A stretch of 64,000 bases of DNA, taken from assembly GCA_964058845.1 (NCBI GenBank), contig CAXKVR010000130.1, positions 1 through 64,000 on the forward strand, read 5' to 3'. Below are positions 11,153 to 23,968 of the stretch, in pieces; position 1 is the first letter of the stretch, and each line of letters starts with the position of its first letter. The translations under genes and the position numbers were made by a program. The notes below the pieces were generated by a model. The model saw nothing but the letters and a program-made list of their open reading frames with translations. It was not told the DNA's origin and searched no databases. This DNA comes from Carex sylvatica. Taxonomy: Eukaryota; Streptophyta; Magnoliopsida; Poales; Cyperaceae.

Positions 11153-11833
11153 TATATATATATATATTTGTAATATTTAGGTTTATACATTACTTTGGAG
11201 ATCTTTATTCCTTGTCAAAGGGAAAGCAACACCCCTTTTTTAATTCCTATTTAATTTATAAGCATTGCTGGAAAAATTAGTAATTTTTTTTTCAGTAAAA
11301 TAACCACATCTCTGCTAAGCAATGTGTGGAATGGCCAAGAGCGGATCAAATGGATGTATAATCCAAGTCAAGAGTGGAGTTACGTCAAAAACCGCTCGAT
11401 GGAAAAAAAAAAAAAAAAACTTTCACGTTTGATTTATCGAGCACTTTTTTCGTCGAAAAAAACTCCTTCCGTTTTGTGTTCATTCCGCAGTGGATTTGAT
11501 TGAGATTTAATGATCTAATCACGCGTGACTACATACTTTGTCGTGATCAGACCATTTCATATATCATTATAATTTTTCGAAAGATTATCACATCATACGA
11601 ATGATCACAACACAGAACACAAGAGCCACACACAAGTATCATGCTGTGGTGTCTGACTTATTTACAATATCTCGTCTCGAATTTTATGAATTTTAACAAT
11701 AACTTCGTATAACATAATTTATACTTGAATTATATATTATTCATCTAATTAAAAAAAATATGCTTGAATTATACACATTATCAAATTGACAAATTTTAAT
11801 GCGTGAAGTCTACGTTCTAGTCAATTTTACAGA

Positions 11834-11980
11834 GAATTCTTTTTTTTTTTAATACGGAAAGGTGGTCTAGCTTTCATTTTATTTAATGTCTATAAAAAAC
11901 TTTTTATTCGGATTTTAAACTACTCACGATCTCTCACATGGAGACCACTAGATCAAAATTTGGTTCTTACATGGAATTCT
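11834..11980 (-). mobile_element. Possible SINE, copy A
   Basis: On the minus strand: a head with CTAGTGGTCTCC (A-box-like) and AGTTTAAAATCC (degenerate B-box), then an A-run (T-run 11841-11850 on the plus strand). GAATTCT flanks it at 11834-11840 and 11974-11980. A second diverged copy lies about 540 bp downstream. Confidence 0.45.
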
Positions 11981-12376
11981 GTTCGTGACACCAATTTCAA
12001 TATATATGTTTGAATTATACAAATATTTTTTTTATTTTAAAAAAGTGGAATTCCACTTGTTTCATTACAAAACAATAAAGGTCATACAAATAATTAATTA
12101 TTCTGAACTAGTGGAACAACTACCAACTAATATCAGTAATCACAAAATAAAATAGTATACCAGCAAATAGAATCAAACTAACATCACTAAAAATATCAAA
12201 ATCTCTAAAATCAATCACTAAAAACAATCACATCAGAATCTCTAAAATCAATCACTAAGAACAATCATATCAGAAGAGCTAGATCTTGCAAAAAAAATTT
12301 CAAGTTCGAAAATTATTGTTTTGCCTGACAAAATATGAAATGCGAAATGTCTACGTTCTAGACAACTTTTCAGAGA

Positions 12377-12520
12377 TTTTTTTTTTTTTTTTAATATAGA
12401 GAGATGGTCAATCCTACCAATTTTCATTTAATATCTATAAAAAATTTTTTATTTGAATTTCAAACTCATAATCTCTCACACAAAAGTCACAAGATTAAAG
12501 TCTGATTCTTGGTTCTTACA
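12377..12520 (-). mobile_element. Possible SINE, copy B
   Basis: Diverged copy of the unit at 11834 with the same order: T-run at the left, then inverse of GAGTTTGAAAT and of AATCTTGTGACTTTTGTG. The flanks of both copies are also similar (GTCTACGTTCTAG near 11811 and 12348), so this may be a local duplication rather than two insertions. Confidence 0.4.
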
Positions 12521-12854
12521 GAGAATTATTTTTATGACACAAATTTAAATATATAAGGGTGATTCCAACTTATATTTAAACTTGTATATTACATCCAACT
12601 GTGATGATACACACATAGTTAAATAAAATCATTTTAATTTAAAAAATAAATTGTAAAAAATATATATGCTCAATATTTAGATAGGGTGGTGTGCACTAAA
12701 TTCGAGTCAATTATCATATTGATTGGTCATTCAGCTTTAAAGCAAATAAAACTCCATCAGTAAAATCTGGAATAAATCTTAAAATATTTGATGGAACGCT
12801 AAACATCTTTGAATTGGTCGATTCAAATTTAATGTGTTTCCTGTATAAATAATT

Positions 12855-13279
12855 CAAATTTAATGTGTTCCGTATTCTATTTTTATCCATTATAGTTGTC
12901 GAATAACTAAACGGTAACAAATAAATACGAATAATGCTAATATTAATTATTTATATTATATACTTAATAAAACATTAAAACACATTTATTTTACACATGT
13001 ATACATGTGATTAATTAAGTGTAATAAAACTATCAACAGTAGTTAGAAAATGAATATTCATTGCTCATTAATATATATAACATATATAATTTTTTATATA
13101 ATTATCTGATCGGATAACAAGTACGGAATATACTTTATCCGTACCCTTATTCGTCTAGATAATGAAAAATAAAAATAAAAATACCCGTACCTGGTTAGTT
13201 TGTGGAAAAAAAATCTTACTCATATCCGTCTTATCGAATACGATATGGATCAAGTAAAAGGGTGTCATTGACACCCCTA
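12855..13279 (-). mobile_element. hAT element remnant related to the one at 55666
   Basis: Read on the minus strand from 13279 it begins TAGGGGTGTCAATG and follows the 55666-56309 element through TATTCGATAAGACGGATAT and further blocks. Its far end is lost, so there is no target duplication to confirm it. Confidence 0.65.
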
Positions 13280-13760
13280 CACATCAATAATTTAATTTTT
13301 AATTTGATTAATATTTTTTAAATATATGTACCGTAAGTATTGATGTGTCATAAAGTTAAATGTATGCTAAAAATTATATTTTCTCAGTGTCAATACAAAT
13401 ATAGCGTAAGTACTTAAATATATAGTTTTATTTTTTATCTAATAATATTTTCAATTATATTATACTATAATAAAAAATCTTTTGTCCAATATATTTTCTC
13501 AGTTTCAGGCATGATAAGAATTCAACTTGTATACCTCACCTAAAATTCAGATTTTGAAAACGATGATGAAATCAAAACTGTCCTTCTTTTGGAGGCATAA
13601 TTAATTAATTAATTACAGTAGGCCCTTGTTCGATATATGACCAACCAGATATTATTTGCTTCTCAAGGTGCAAAAGCTGCATGCGTGACGCGAAGTTGGT
13701 TGGTTCTTCAAAGGCGTGAAAGAAGAATTAATTTGATTTTGGTTGATTTTGGGTCATAAA
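13280..13760. other. Distal part of duplicated segment, copy 1
   Basis: No gene. AATTCAGATTTTGAAAA near 13541 and GCATGCGTGAC near 13679 match copy 2 near 23711 and 24070, in the same order, marking the far edge of the segmental duplication. Confidence 0.55.
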
Positions 13761-13927
13761 TTATTATTGAAGATATGTGACAGCTTTATGTAAATTGTAA
13801 TGCTCCTTACGTGGTTCGAGAGTCTCGAGACAAACTTCAAAAACCAGCTGTATTACTAAAAATAATGAGGACAAATCACAAATATTGCGTCGGTTGCGTT
13901 TGTTATTATATATTTATATTTCTGTAA

Positions 13928-14350
13928 GAGGAGTGTTCAAATGCACTCAAATTTTTGTACATTCAAATACATTCTATATTTCATATATTTTATCTCTATT
14001 TTTAAAGTCAAAACAGTCAATCTGAACCATTAGATGCGATTTATATATTAAGATGTGCTTGGAGACCAAATTTTATATTTTTTGAACTTTTTGTATTATT
14101 TATTAAATCACTTTGAAAATTACTGATCCAATGGTCCAGAAAATGTAAAATCAGCGATTTTCAAAGTGGCTCAATAAATAGTAAAAAAAAATTCAAAAAA
14201 TGTAAAATTTGGTCTCCAAGCACATCTTAATATATAGATCGCATCTAATGGTTCGGATTGACTGTTTTGACTTTAAAAATAGAGATAAAATATATGAAAT
14301 ATAGGGTGTATTTGAATGTACAAAAATTTGAGTGCATTTGAACTCTCCTC
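13928..14350. mobile_element. Long-TIR miniature element (GAGGAG ends)
   Basis: Starts GAGGAGTGTTCAAATGCAC and ends with the inverse GTGCATTTGAACTCTCCTC; the arms include TTTGGTCTCCAAGCACATC and its inverse. It is close kin of the copy at 38461. There is no clean target duplication. Confidence 0.8.
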
Positions 14351-17013
14351 GGAATTAGGAACCTATAATTATATAATTAGTATAAGCTTTTACTTCCTAA
14401 GAGGGTCACTGAGCTGCTCCTTTTTTTTAAAGAGGGTCCGCAATTTAAAAAAATTCTCTTGTTCATTTGTAAGGAATATTTAGTTTTGCAAAAATGATTT
14501 TTGTGGAAAATATATATTGCAAAAAAAAAAGAGTAATTTGTCATGCTCATTTCCGAAGGAAAAATATACATTTTTACAAGTTTACAACCTTTACAACTTT
14601 GATGGTATCTTGGATGCAAAAAGGATGTTTGCTAAATTTAGTAACAAGATAGAATAAAGGGAGAGGATAGAGTAGCTAGGTATTTCCTACAATTTTAAAA
14701 AAATCTTATATTTTTCAAGTACAAATAACTTTTAGCTTCTATCATAAAATTAGAATCAAACTACACTATATTATATGTTTAGCCTTACAATTATGTTTAA
14801 TTTTACTTCTAACATAACATCTATTTTTTCATTTTTTTTTTTATAAAAGTGGATATCCCCCACCTATTTTATATAGAAATCATAAGTTTGTTACAAAATT
14901 ACAATGAGTAATAATCTCATTGTCGCAGTTTATATCCATACAATTACATTTTAACAAAAGCATAAACAAAAGCATAGCTACTACTGAGACAGTTTTGAGC
15001 AGAAGCATATTATAAAACATCGATAGAAAAGCTTGTAAGTTTCAATAGTCTTAAGAAAGCATAAAATCAGAAAACATAACGTCTATCTTAGACAAGTCCA
15101 ATGTGTTAACTTCTAATTAACTCGGTATTTTCGATAAATGTCTGATTTCCTTCTGCAGAATTAATTATGGACTAATTAATGGTATTTTGAACAGGACATT
15201 ATGTCTACGAAGGATATAGAAATATAACATGAAAGAAAGACAATTGTTGCATATGCAACTAAAGAAATTTAATGCATAGATATATAATGAAATCTCTTTG
15301 TGTAGAACATGGCAAGTTTGAAATTCAAATAAAAATTCTATGTGGATATATAATTAATTGAATAGCTTCAGCTTCCAACTTTGCAACAACAACAAAAAAT
15401 ATATATATTGGAAATCAGATAATTGAATATGAATAATTAATTATTGATTTCATCACACTAAATATTGTTCCTTAAGTTGGGTCAACTGAGTGACCGTTAA
15501 GAAAGTAAACTGCTGCATCAAGCATGTGATGAAGATCTTCAAAGCGGTTTCTAAGATATTACTCTGTATAAGAGACTAATTATTCATTTTTAATTCAGCA
15601 CATGTTACTGAAGTTCATTTTAAAAAATTTAGTTCTTATCTCATGCTAAAAGAAATAAAAACTCAGAAAAATACAAGCCTTAATTTGCACATAATAATCC
15701 ATAAAGTCTCTAAATATATAGCTCCAACATTAACAAGTTCAAGCTTTCAAGAAAACTGTTAGTGAAAATAACTCCAGCTTTAAAAGTCCATTTTGCGAAG
15801 AAAAATAATTGTGAAATTAGCTACTACATTAAAATACAAATTATATCAAAATTAGCTGTTAATTGAGTAATTAAACATAATACTTTTTTGTATGGAAAGA
15901 TACGATTTTAAAATTATGTCTTCTGTGAATATATATTTAAAGATAAATTATTTTATTAAAAATTGAATGATTTACCTGAACAAATGAATCATATATCGAC
16001 ACTAACGAAACTGGCCAAGACAAATTTTTAATTTTATGAGCTAGTGTCAATATGCGAACCGTAATAATTACCATTCAGTTTTACTATTCCAATTACTTGA
16101 GCTCAAAATAGCAGAATGTTACGCTATTTTAATTCAAAATAGTATGTCAAACCCAAAAAAAAAAAAAAAAATTGCTAAATATTGTTTGAATATATTATTT
16201 TGCTATTTACTAAACAAATTGGAATAACAAAATATATGGAAGGAAAGTATAAATTATTATTATGTTATTTTAGTGATAAAAACAATTAATTTCTTATATA
16301 TATGGAAGGTCACATGTTCGATATCCACACTTGACATATTTGTGATAAATTAGCTTGCTCCCCAACTTAATCTCGAATTATTGTATTATTATAAATAACA
16401 TTTTTTCTCACAATTTCGAAAAATATTTTTTTTTTTTTTACTTAATTTCAGCTTAGGTAGGAGCTTCTCCGCGTTTTTTTTCCCACAATTTTTTTTAAAA
16501 AAATTGACAGAAAAAACCTGATAAATATATCAATTTAATTGGAATCACAAATTAGAACTTTTATGTAATACAAACTATAACTATGATTTCTTCTCCTAGT
16601 TTTATTTGTTTCTAAGTAAAATAAATTGTGTTTTAATCATAAATATATATACACATATATGTACAAATCGCAATATATGCAACACAAAAGCTATCTGATT
16701 TAAGTAATTAACAAATCGCAATGTAACACAGCAGCTATCTAATTTAAGCAATTAACAAATCGCAAAGGAACACAAAATATATCTAATTTAATTAATTAAC
16801 TTATGATCTCTAACTAGTGAGAGGCATTTGTAAATGTTTATTTCAATACTGCGCATACTTAATGAAATTTGGTGTTCCATTAAAATGCTATTGAAAGCTC
16901 ACCTTGAAAATACAAAAAATATGACAAAACTTTTTTAAAGCACAGTGCATGGTAGTATGGTACGCCCGAAATGTTTATTCATATCCTCCGTTAAATAATA
17001 AATTACACAAATA
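14351..17013. other. Gene-free AT-rich region
   Basis: No gene or intact element seen. Several long A or T runs (14427, 16157, 16427) suggest decayed retroposon ends. A local tandem repeat lies at 16664-16799. Confidence 0.5.
16664..16799. repeat. Three tandem units of about 44-48 bp
   Basis: Each unit begins CAAATCGCAA and ends in an AATTAA-type sequence; the shared middle is AACACA..GCTATCTRATTTAAG. The units differ at several positions, so the array is not recent. Confidence 0.7.
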
Positions 17014-17152
17014 CCCATAATCTTTTTTTTTTTTTTAAATCTTCGCAGAAGCTACGAAGTCGTGAGAGAGAATCGAACTCTCGATCTTTGGGTACAACAA
17101 CTCTATGACTTTTTCCTAACCAATTATACTACCTTCCCTTCTTCCCATAATC
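17014..17152 (-). mobile_element. tRNA-derived SINE (TSD CCCATAATC)
   Basis: The body is 17023-17143. On the minus strand the head shows TAGTATAATTGGTTAGG (A-box) and GAGAGTTCGATTCTC (B-box), ending in an A-run (plus-strand T-run from 17023). CCCATAATC flanks both sides (17014-17022, 17144-17152). The tRNA resemblance is limited to the two promoter boxes, so it is not a functional tRNA gene. It differs in sequence from the SINE at 4211. Confidence 0.8.
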
Positions 17153-18157
17153 TTTTTTTTTTATTAATACCCCAACTGCCTAGAATCTGAGTAATTTTAT
17201 TTTTAAAGTTCTCCAAAATAACATATAGAATAGTATCAGGGTTCTCAAACAAATTCTCAAATAATATTAGAGGATTAATTGAGAAGTAAAATTATTCATC
17301 AATTAATTTAATAATTAATATCAACCTCACAATGTATAATTCTGACTAAATGACAAAATAAAACAGAAACATTGTATTAGTTCAATTAAGAAAATGAGGA
17401 GCATCATTCTTTCGAACAGGTGTATATATATGAATGCTCCAATAATTGTACATGATTTTACTATATAATCAGTGAGTGATAAAAGAAATACAAATTTTTC
17501 AACGTCATTGATCAGTGTCTTCCAATTATAATGCACAATTATCTATTTTTTCTAAGTTATTTTAAAGCATCTTTTTTCTGTATACGTATTTTTCTAAGAC
17601 ATCTCTTCTAAACATGTAAGACTATAGCGAGGGATAAGGCAAGAGAGGTGAAGGAGACCTCTGACGAAAAAATTTCAAACGGGCGTAGCTCAGCGCCCAA
17701 CAGTCTAACTTCAGCATATAAACAATTTTCAGAAAGTTTACGATGAGATCTACAACAGTTACCGCACTTTTTAAGCCCCAAAAACAAAAGGAAGAGCCTT
17801 AAAACTTGAGTTTAAGTTTTTTTCTTTCTAATTTTCTAGTTTTTTGTCCATTACTATTATTTTTTTTAAACATTGTTCAAGTAAATGTATGAAGTTTTAT
17901 ATCGAGGGTTTTTTTATTATATTTTTATTTTATTTTAGTTCAAATCTTAATCATATAATGTTTTTATTTTGAAATTTTCTTTTGCGTTTGAGTATTCAGA
18001 TCTAAGTATACTATGAAAAAAGACAAGTAAGATTTAATTTAGCATTTTCATTTTGAGAATTATAAAAAAAGAAAAAACGCTAAGATTTTGGACAATTGTC
18101 TAGAAAGTGAACCGTGTATAATTTTTTATTTACTGGCAGATATCAATAAAAATTTCG
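17153..18157. other. Gene-free spacer
   Basis: AT-rich sequence with no gene or element that I can delimit. Confidence 0.5.
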
Positions 18158-18818
18158 GATGGGACTAGTGTATTGAAAAAATCTAGGCGGGTCAAATCTG
18201 ACCCGGCTGAACTGGGGACCGCACCTGACCCGGACTGACCCTAGCTAGATCTCTGGATCGGTCCGGACCAACTCTAGTGTCGAGTCTAGCAAGGATTTGA
18301 TCCCGTTTTTTGATATTATACTCCCTAAAATCTGACTCGAGGGAACCCCCGACCCAGCCTCTCTAAATCCGATCTAACCCGGACCCGGACAGGCTGTTTA
18401 GGCCTCTATTTATGGATGAAACATGCCGAAATATATCAAAACAAGTGAAAAACTTAACAGTTTCGGCATCTTTTTCTGGACGAAACAGGTTGTTTCGACT
18501 TTAGCTGAAAATACAGCTTTTCTGCAAAGGTTAAAACAGCATGTTTCGGCCAGAAACAGAGGCCAAAACTGCACAGTTTTTTTAAAAAGAAAAAAGAAAG
18601 AAAGAACCGGATCCGGACCCGACTCCCACCCAATCCGGACCGACCTGTACTAATTTTGGACCAATAATCTAGCACAAGTTTGATCCAATTCCCTCAAACA
18701 GAACCCGCCGAACCCGATCTGTAAATCCGTCGGACCCCCGGACTGTGGGAACTTTGGCACGGATGGGTTAGACCCGACGGGACCCAATCCGACCCGTTTG
18801 ATATACACTAGATGGGAC
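18158..18818. mobile_element. hAT-type miniature element (TSD GATGGGAC)
   Basis: The element is 18166-18810 (645 bp), with TAGTGTAT at both ends in inverted orientation and a perfect 8-bp duplication GATGGGAC (18158-18165, 18811-18818). The outer part is rich in GACCCGG/CCGGACC words in both orientations; the centre holds a palindrome built on GTTTCGG. Two open frames inside are by-products of this foldback structure. Confidence 0.9.
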
Positions 18819-19039
18819 GCCATATATTGGAATCATGGAGGATATGAAAAAGGTTACGTACAGATCACCATATCTATAATTAATAAATAGCTAGTACAGA
18901 AATTGATTAGAAATAAGTTAGCATACGCAACGTTTATAACTATGAATCAATAAAATATATATTTTGTCAACCATACTTTTACAAAAACCTATTTCGAGCC
19001 GCAAATCATTCAGGAATTATTTTAAAAATAACTTAATAA

Positions 19040-19437
19040 GAGGAGGATTTAATGCATCATAATTTTGTGCTCCAATATACTTCATATTTTTTATCTTTGT
19101 TTTCAAAATTCTAACAGTTAATTCGAACCACTCAATATGATATTTATAATAAAATATATTTGAATACCAAATTTTATATTTTTAAAATATTTTTACTATT
19201 TTTTTTAAATAAGTATAAAATTACTGTTTTAAGGAGATTCTAAACTATCTGATAAAGTGATATTATATCTATATATTAGTAAAAAAAATTTAACAAATAT
19301 AAAATTTAGTCTTTAAAAATGTTTTATTATGAAGATCATATTAAGTGGTTCATATTAACTATTCGAACTTTCAAAATAAAAATAAAAAATATAAAACGTA
19401 TTGGACCACAAAACCATAGTGTTTGAAACCCTTTTAA
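19040..19437. mobile_element. Decayed long-TIR miniature element
   Basis: Starts GAGGAGGATTTAATGCATC; the arms match the 6996 and 62964 copies (GTGCTCCAATA, AATATGATATTTATAATAAA) but are strongly eroded. Confidence 0.65.
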
Positions 19438-19667
19438 TCTAATTTTCAGAATCTCATGTGGACGGTCATAAGACCCGACCTGGCCGAAATGTAGTCTTTG
19501 GTTTCCTAAATGTTTGAATGGGATTTCGGGATAAGTTTTTGTGATATTATAAAATTATTTTTGTATATACATTCTTGCAATTGTTTTCGTGGTCGGATTG
19601 ATGAACTCAAGGCGGAAGCAACCAACAAAGCAGAAAAAGAGCGGTGCGTTGTCGCTTTGGGGATAGT

Positions 19668-19717
19668 ACACGTCGCACGCTCGTTTTTCTTTTTGCTTTG
19701 CTTGCTCTTTTATAAAT
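19668..19717 (+). promoter_or_regulatory. Caleosin 2 core promoter: ACGT box and TATA box
   Basis: ACACGTC at 19668-19674 and TATAAAT at 19711-19717, in the same order and nearly the same spacing as in caleosin 1. Sequence around both boxes is conserved between the paralogs. Confidence 0.5.
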
Positions 19718-19844
19718 CCTTCCCGATTTTTTTTTTTTTTCTAGTTGCCATTCTCTCACTCTCTTCTTTCTCTATTGTAAGCCTTTATTTACGTTTGATA
19801 TACTCGAACCTTTCTCGGCGCTTCGTCTCCGAAGGGACTCTGAC

Positions 19845-22001
19845 ATGGCGTCTTCTTCTAAAGGTGGTGCATGGTTGTTTCCTTTTTTTCGCTTCGATTC
19901 TTTTTGGTTCTGTACTGTGTGTAAAATGTCGTCCTTTTAACTGTCATATCCATAATGGAATTAAACTGGGAAGAAATGGTTTCTGAGTGTACGGTTTGTT
20001 TGTACTACTCTTCAGCAGTGCAATTTAACCGTATATATGTAATTGTTCTTTATTTGTAGAAGTAGAAAAGCGTGAGGGAAATTTGAAGTATGAAGATATG
20101 ACGCCATTGCAAAAGCATGTAGCATTCTTTGACAGGAACAAGGATGGACTCATCTACCCATGGGAAACCTTCCGAGGTATATTTTTTTATCTATCTCCTT
20201 TAATTTGATCACACTCTAGGCTTAAAAGTATATATACTTTTTGGGTTCATGATTACAAATTTACAATAATTTCAAGCTTAATTGAGGTTTAATTGTCTGT
20301 CTCAGGTATGCGTGCAATTGGTTCTGGTATTGTCTTGTCCATAGCAGCCTCATTGTTCATCAATGGCACTCTCGGCCCCAAAACACGCCCTGTACTTTCT
20401 CTCACACACGCTCTTTAGTTAATTTATATGATTAGATATTGATGAAATATTTTCTGATCCAAAGCATTTGTAAAAAATTAATGCAGGGCAAATTTCCATC
20501 ACTACTTTTCCCTATTTATGTGAAGAACATCAGCAAAGGGAAGCATGATAGCGATACTGATGCCTATGATTCTGAGGGAAGGTACGTACATTATTTTTAT
20601 TATTGCTTATATTTTGGGACAAAAAAAATGAAAAATCATTGGTTCGAATGGAAACGGTTTAGTAATTTTGTTTTCAGTTTCCATTAATCATGAGTGTTCA
20701 CTCCAATTGGATTTTCATAATAATTAGAAAAATATTTTGTTTTTCTTATTAGAATCCATGGTTGTGTTATGCTTGTAAGAGCTAAATTTTAGGTTGGACT
20801 TTGTATAATTTAAAACATCTAGTCTTGCCTTTTTCTTTTTCTTTTTCTTTTTGAGCTAAATTTAAAATATCTAGTAACTTATTGTGATCAGAAAGAGGGA
20901 AGAGGATAAAAGAGAAAAAGGGGACAGAAAGGCAAAAACTCCATTAAGTATGGTTGGCTTTTATCTAGCTCTATGATAGAAGAACAAAGAAGCAGACATT
21001 ATTTCCAGAACTTGTGATTTAACATGATGAAGAAATAATTAATTTCATTTTGTTTGTTTCTTCTAATCTGTTTTCCAATTCAATTTAGTTTTTTTTAATG
21101 TCACCAGCTGTTAAAATAAAATATGCCTGCTTACTCTTGTCTAATGTTCATTCAAACTCTTATACATGTATATATAATTGCAATTTCCCCCATAGGAATC
21201 TGACAATATGATCATAAAAAGTGCATTTCTGAACTTTGTTAGCAAGTTCTTCTAGCCTAACCTAATTGTGAAATTATAGGTTTGTTCCTGAAAAATTTGA
21301 GGAAATATTTAAGAAATATGCAAAAACAAAGCCGGATGCACTCACATCAAAGGAGTTGGATGACATGCTTCAAGGAAACAAAGAATCAAAAGGACAGTAA
21401 GTTTTTGCCTCTAAAACAGATTCAACCGTAGAATTTGTATCCTATCAGTATAGGCTTAATTTTCTTTTTTCTGGTCGAGCAGCATAGCTATTAGCTGCTG
21501 ACAAATATGTGGATAAAAAAAAGAACAAAGTATATTTACAAGGTGCAGGGTAATTGACTCCTCTACATATTTAACGCCGGTATCCATCACGGATAGCCGA
21601 CAGTTACACGTTACCCTAATTCAAAATAATGTAATTAACTTGCGCTAATTGCCGCCAGAAGATTTAATTAATTTCAGTCTTTTGTGTTGAAATATTTGGA
21701 TCAGGTTATTTAGCAGTTCTCTGAGGTTTAATCATAAATAGCGGTAATGACACATCCAAAAATGTTAGTGGTAAACTGGTAATGATGTATATATATATAA
21801 GAATTTTAAATTGTTTCCCCCATTTACTTGTGTGGCAGATTTGGTGCCATGGTGGAGTGGAAAGTTCTTTTACTGCTGGCTAAGGATAAAGATGGTTTTC
21901 TCAGTAAGGACACCATAATGGGTGTTTATGATGGCACTCTCTTTCCGAAATTGGAACAGGCGAGGAGAGATCCTCTTCCCGGAAGAAATAATCATATATA
22001 A
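19845..22001 (+). CDS. Caleosin / peroxygenase, copy 2 (6 exons, 198 aa)
   Basis: Exons: 19845-19863, 20060-20176, 20306-20391, 20487-20581, 21280-21396, 21839-22001; they join in frame into 198 codons. Same architecture as copy 1: EF-hand at about 31-42 ([12 protein letters not shown]), haem-ligand-type histidines His26 and His94, hydrophobic segment about 49-66, proline turn PSLLFP (78-83), second acidic loop DKDG (161-164). Exon 2 is 12 nt shorter than in copy 1, giving a shorter N-terminus. The last 13 residues are unrelated to those of copy 1 because five extra bases (GCGAG) after the codons for LEQ shift the frame; the Ser/Lys tail becomes [13 protein letters not shown]. The start and all splice sites are supported by the paralog. 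The key residues are kept, so the protein is probably functional. Confidence 0.9.
21468..21676. mobile_element. About 200-bp insertion in intron 5 of caleosin 2
   Basis: Compared with intron 5 of caleosin 1, about 200 bp are added between TTAATTTTC and the shared TTTGGATCAGG block. The extra segment starts TTTTTTCTGG and ends CCAGAAGATTTAATT, giving short inverted ends, and TTAATTT occurs on both sides. The element type is undecided (small TIR element or minus-strand retroposon). Confidence 0.5.
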
Positions 22002-23354
22002 ATTAAGAATAGTCCTGATACTAAAATTAATGTGTGGATGTTTACTATTGGCTTGGTTGTTAATTATAGAAATTTCTTTTATATGATTTGATTATATATG
22101 TTGTCTTGTTGTGAAGAATTAAGTTAAAGATTGTATAGTCTATTTAAGTGATTTTAAGTTGATTTGTGATATATATATGTAACTTTTCATGCACACAGCG
22201 TTTTGATGGCATTTGAACCATCATCAATAATCAGTCTTTTGTCGATCTTATTGTTACATATTTGTTAGGGACAATAGATGCATGGGTACTTTTGCATTAT
22301 TTATTTCTTATTGTACCTAGGGGAACATCAACAAATTTTGATGTTCATTCTTCACAATTAATTCAACCCATTACATGCTTGTTAGCCATTTCTCTCTGCT
22401 GTTACTCATCAACTTTCAGCCGTACATCTAGCGAGCCTGTAAATATTTTATATTCATTCATAAAATTCACATTTCCAAGCAATATTTGATTAGTTGGTTT
22501 ATGGCAGTCAACTGCCATAGAGGGATTGACAGGTGGGTCTCACTGAAAATAATAAAAAATTGTAAAATTTGTAATTTATACTCGAATTATTCGTGCTTTA
22601 ATTAAGAATTTTTCATTTACTTGATGAAAATATATATTAACATTTCAATGTATTATTTTAAATAAATCATGTCTGGATTATACATGCATGTATAATTAAA
22701 ATAACAAATTTTAAATCTCGCCTAAATTAGTACTTTGCCTGATAGAATTAATGCAAGAAGTCTACATCCTAGACTAGACTAGACCAGACAGCTTTCTTCT
22801 TTGAACTGGAGATTTCTTTTCTTTTTTCATACATATATTTATTTAAAGATATTATTGAGCTGGAGCTTGTCTTTCAGCTTTTTATGATACGTCCAACTCT
22901 TATATATGATACATATATTGAAATATACTATTTAAATTTAAATATTTAAAATTGAAAAAAAAAAATTGTTCTCAATTATATATTTAGATAGGACATGTAA
23001 TAAATTGAGTCATTTTTTAGTATCGATTGATCATTCATCACGATAAAGCCATTGAAACTCCATCGTTAAATATTTTCATAAATCTTAAATTATTTGATGG
23101 AACGCCAAGGATATATATTTTGAATCGATTCAAATTTGGTGTGTCATATATAAATAATTCAGAACACACATAGAATTTATTTTTGTAAAACGAATAAATA
23201 TTTTTAAAATGTACATCTCATGCATGGGTACTGAATATACTATAAAAGTTGAATATAGATACCATAAGTATTGAATATGTACTATAAGAGTTGGATGTAT
23301 ATTAAAAACAACAAATTATATTTTCTGTGTCAATGTCAATTCATCTCATACCTG
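22002..23354. other. 3' flank of caleosin 2, duplicated segment copy 2
   Basis: No gene. It is collinear with blocks near 5150-5950 and 12660-12860 of copy 1, for example ATTTGATGGAACGC near 23090 and 12786. Confidence 0.6.
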
Positions 23355-23685
23355 TAAGGGTGAAAACGGATAGGATACGGAGGAGCAGATAAAACTATAT
23401 CTATATCTGTCTTTATTTTCTAAATATATATATGGACCAGATATTAGACCGATACAGATCATACGTACAGATCGAAAATAAATTAAAAAAATACAAAAGC
23501 TCACAATATTTATTTAATTATAATAATGAATAATATAATTTTTTCATAATATATATTAACATGATATATATTTATAATTCGAATACGGATAATTAAAAAC
23601 GTAAAATTATATTCAAACAAATGTTCGGATATTAGATATATGTTTAATTTTTAAAATACTATTATCCTCCGTTTATCCACCCCTA
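23355..23685. mobile_element. Probable hAT-type miniature element, degraded
   Basis: The ends TAAGGGTG and, inverted, TAGGGGTG enclose about 330 bp with inverted GGATACGGAGGA / ATCCTCCGTTTATCC. The target duplication is not clean (CATACCTG versus CATATATA, the latter possibly altered by a TA repeat). Confidence 0.55.
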
Positions 23686-23737
23686 CATATATATACACCT
23701 GACTCAAATAAATTCAGATTTTGAAAAAGATGATGAG

Positions 23738-23968
23738 GAACGTGAATCCGTATCCTCTGCATTAACGCAAAAAGGAATCTTTTGAGTTAATATATCTGTA
23801 CCGTTCAATCAACTTTAAGATTCGTACAAATTAAATCCGCACTAATATTGAAGACTCCTATAGTTTAGATAAGAGTCCGATGGACTTCGTTTACAATCGG
23901 ACAGCCCATGTCTATTAACTCAAAATATTCTCTTTTGCATTAATGCAGACGATGTGGACTCGGGAACG
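23738..23968. mobile_element. Miniature TIR element (CTGCATTAAYGC ends)
   Basis: TGAATCCGTATCCTCTGCAT at the left and, inverted, GAGTCCACATCGTCTGCATT at the right; GAACG flanks it (23738-23742, 23964-23968). It is absent from the paralogous segment near 13560. A relative lies at 45995. Confidence 0.65.

Noticed and set aside
17023..17143. A tRNA gene
   Set aside because: Has A- and B-box sequences but no cloverleaf that I could pair, ends in an A-run and has a target duplication: a SINE.
18423..18675. Open frames with Arg/Ser/Gly-rich sequence
   Set aside because: By-product of the GC-rich inverted words in the hAT element 18166-18810.
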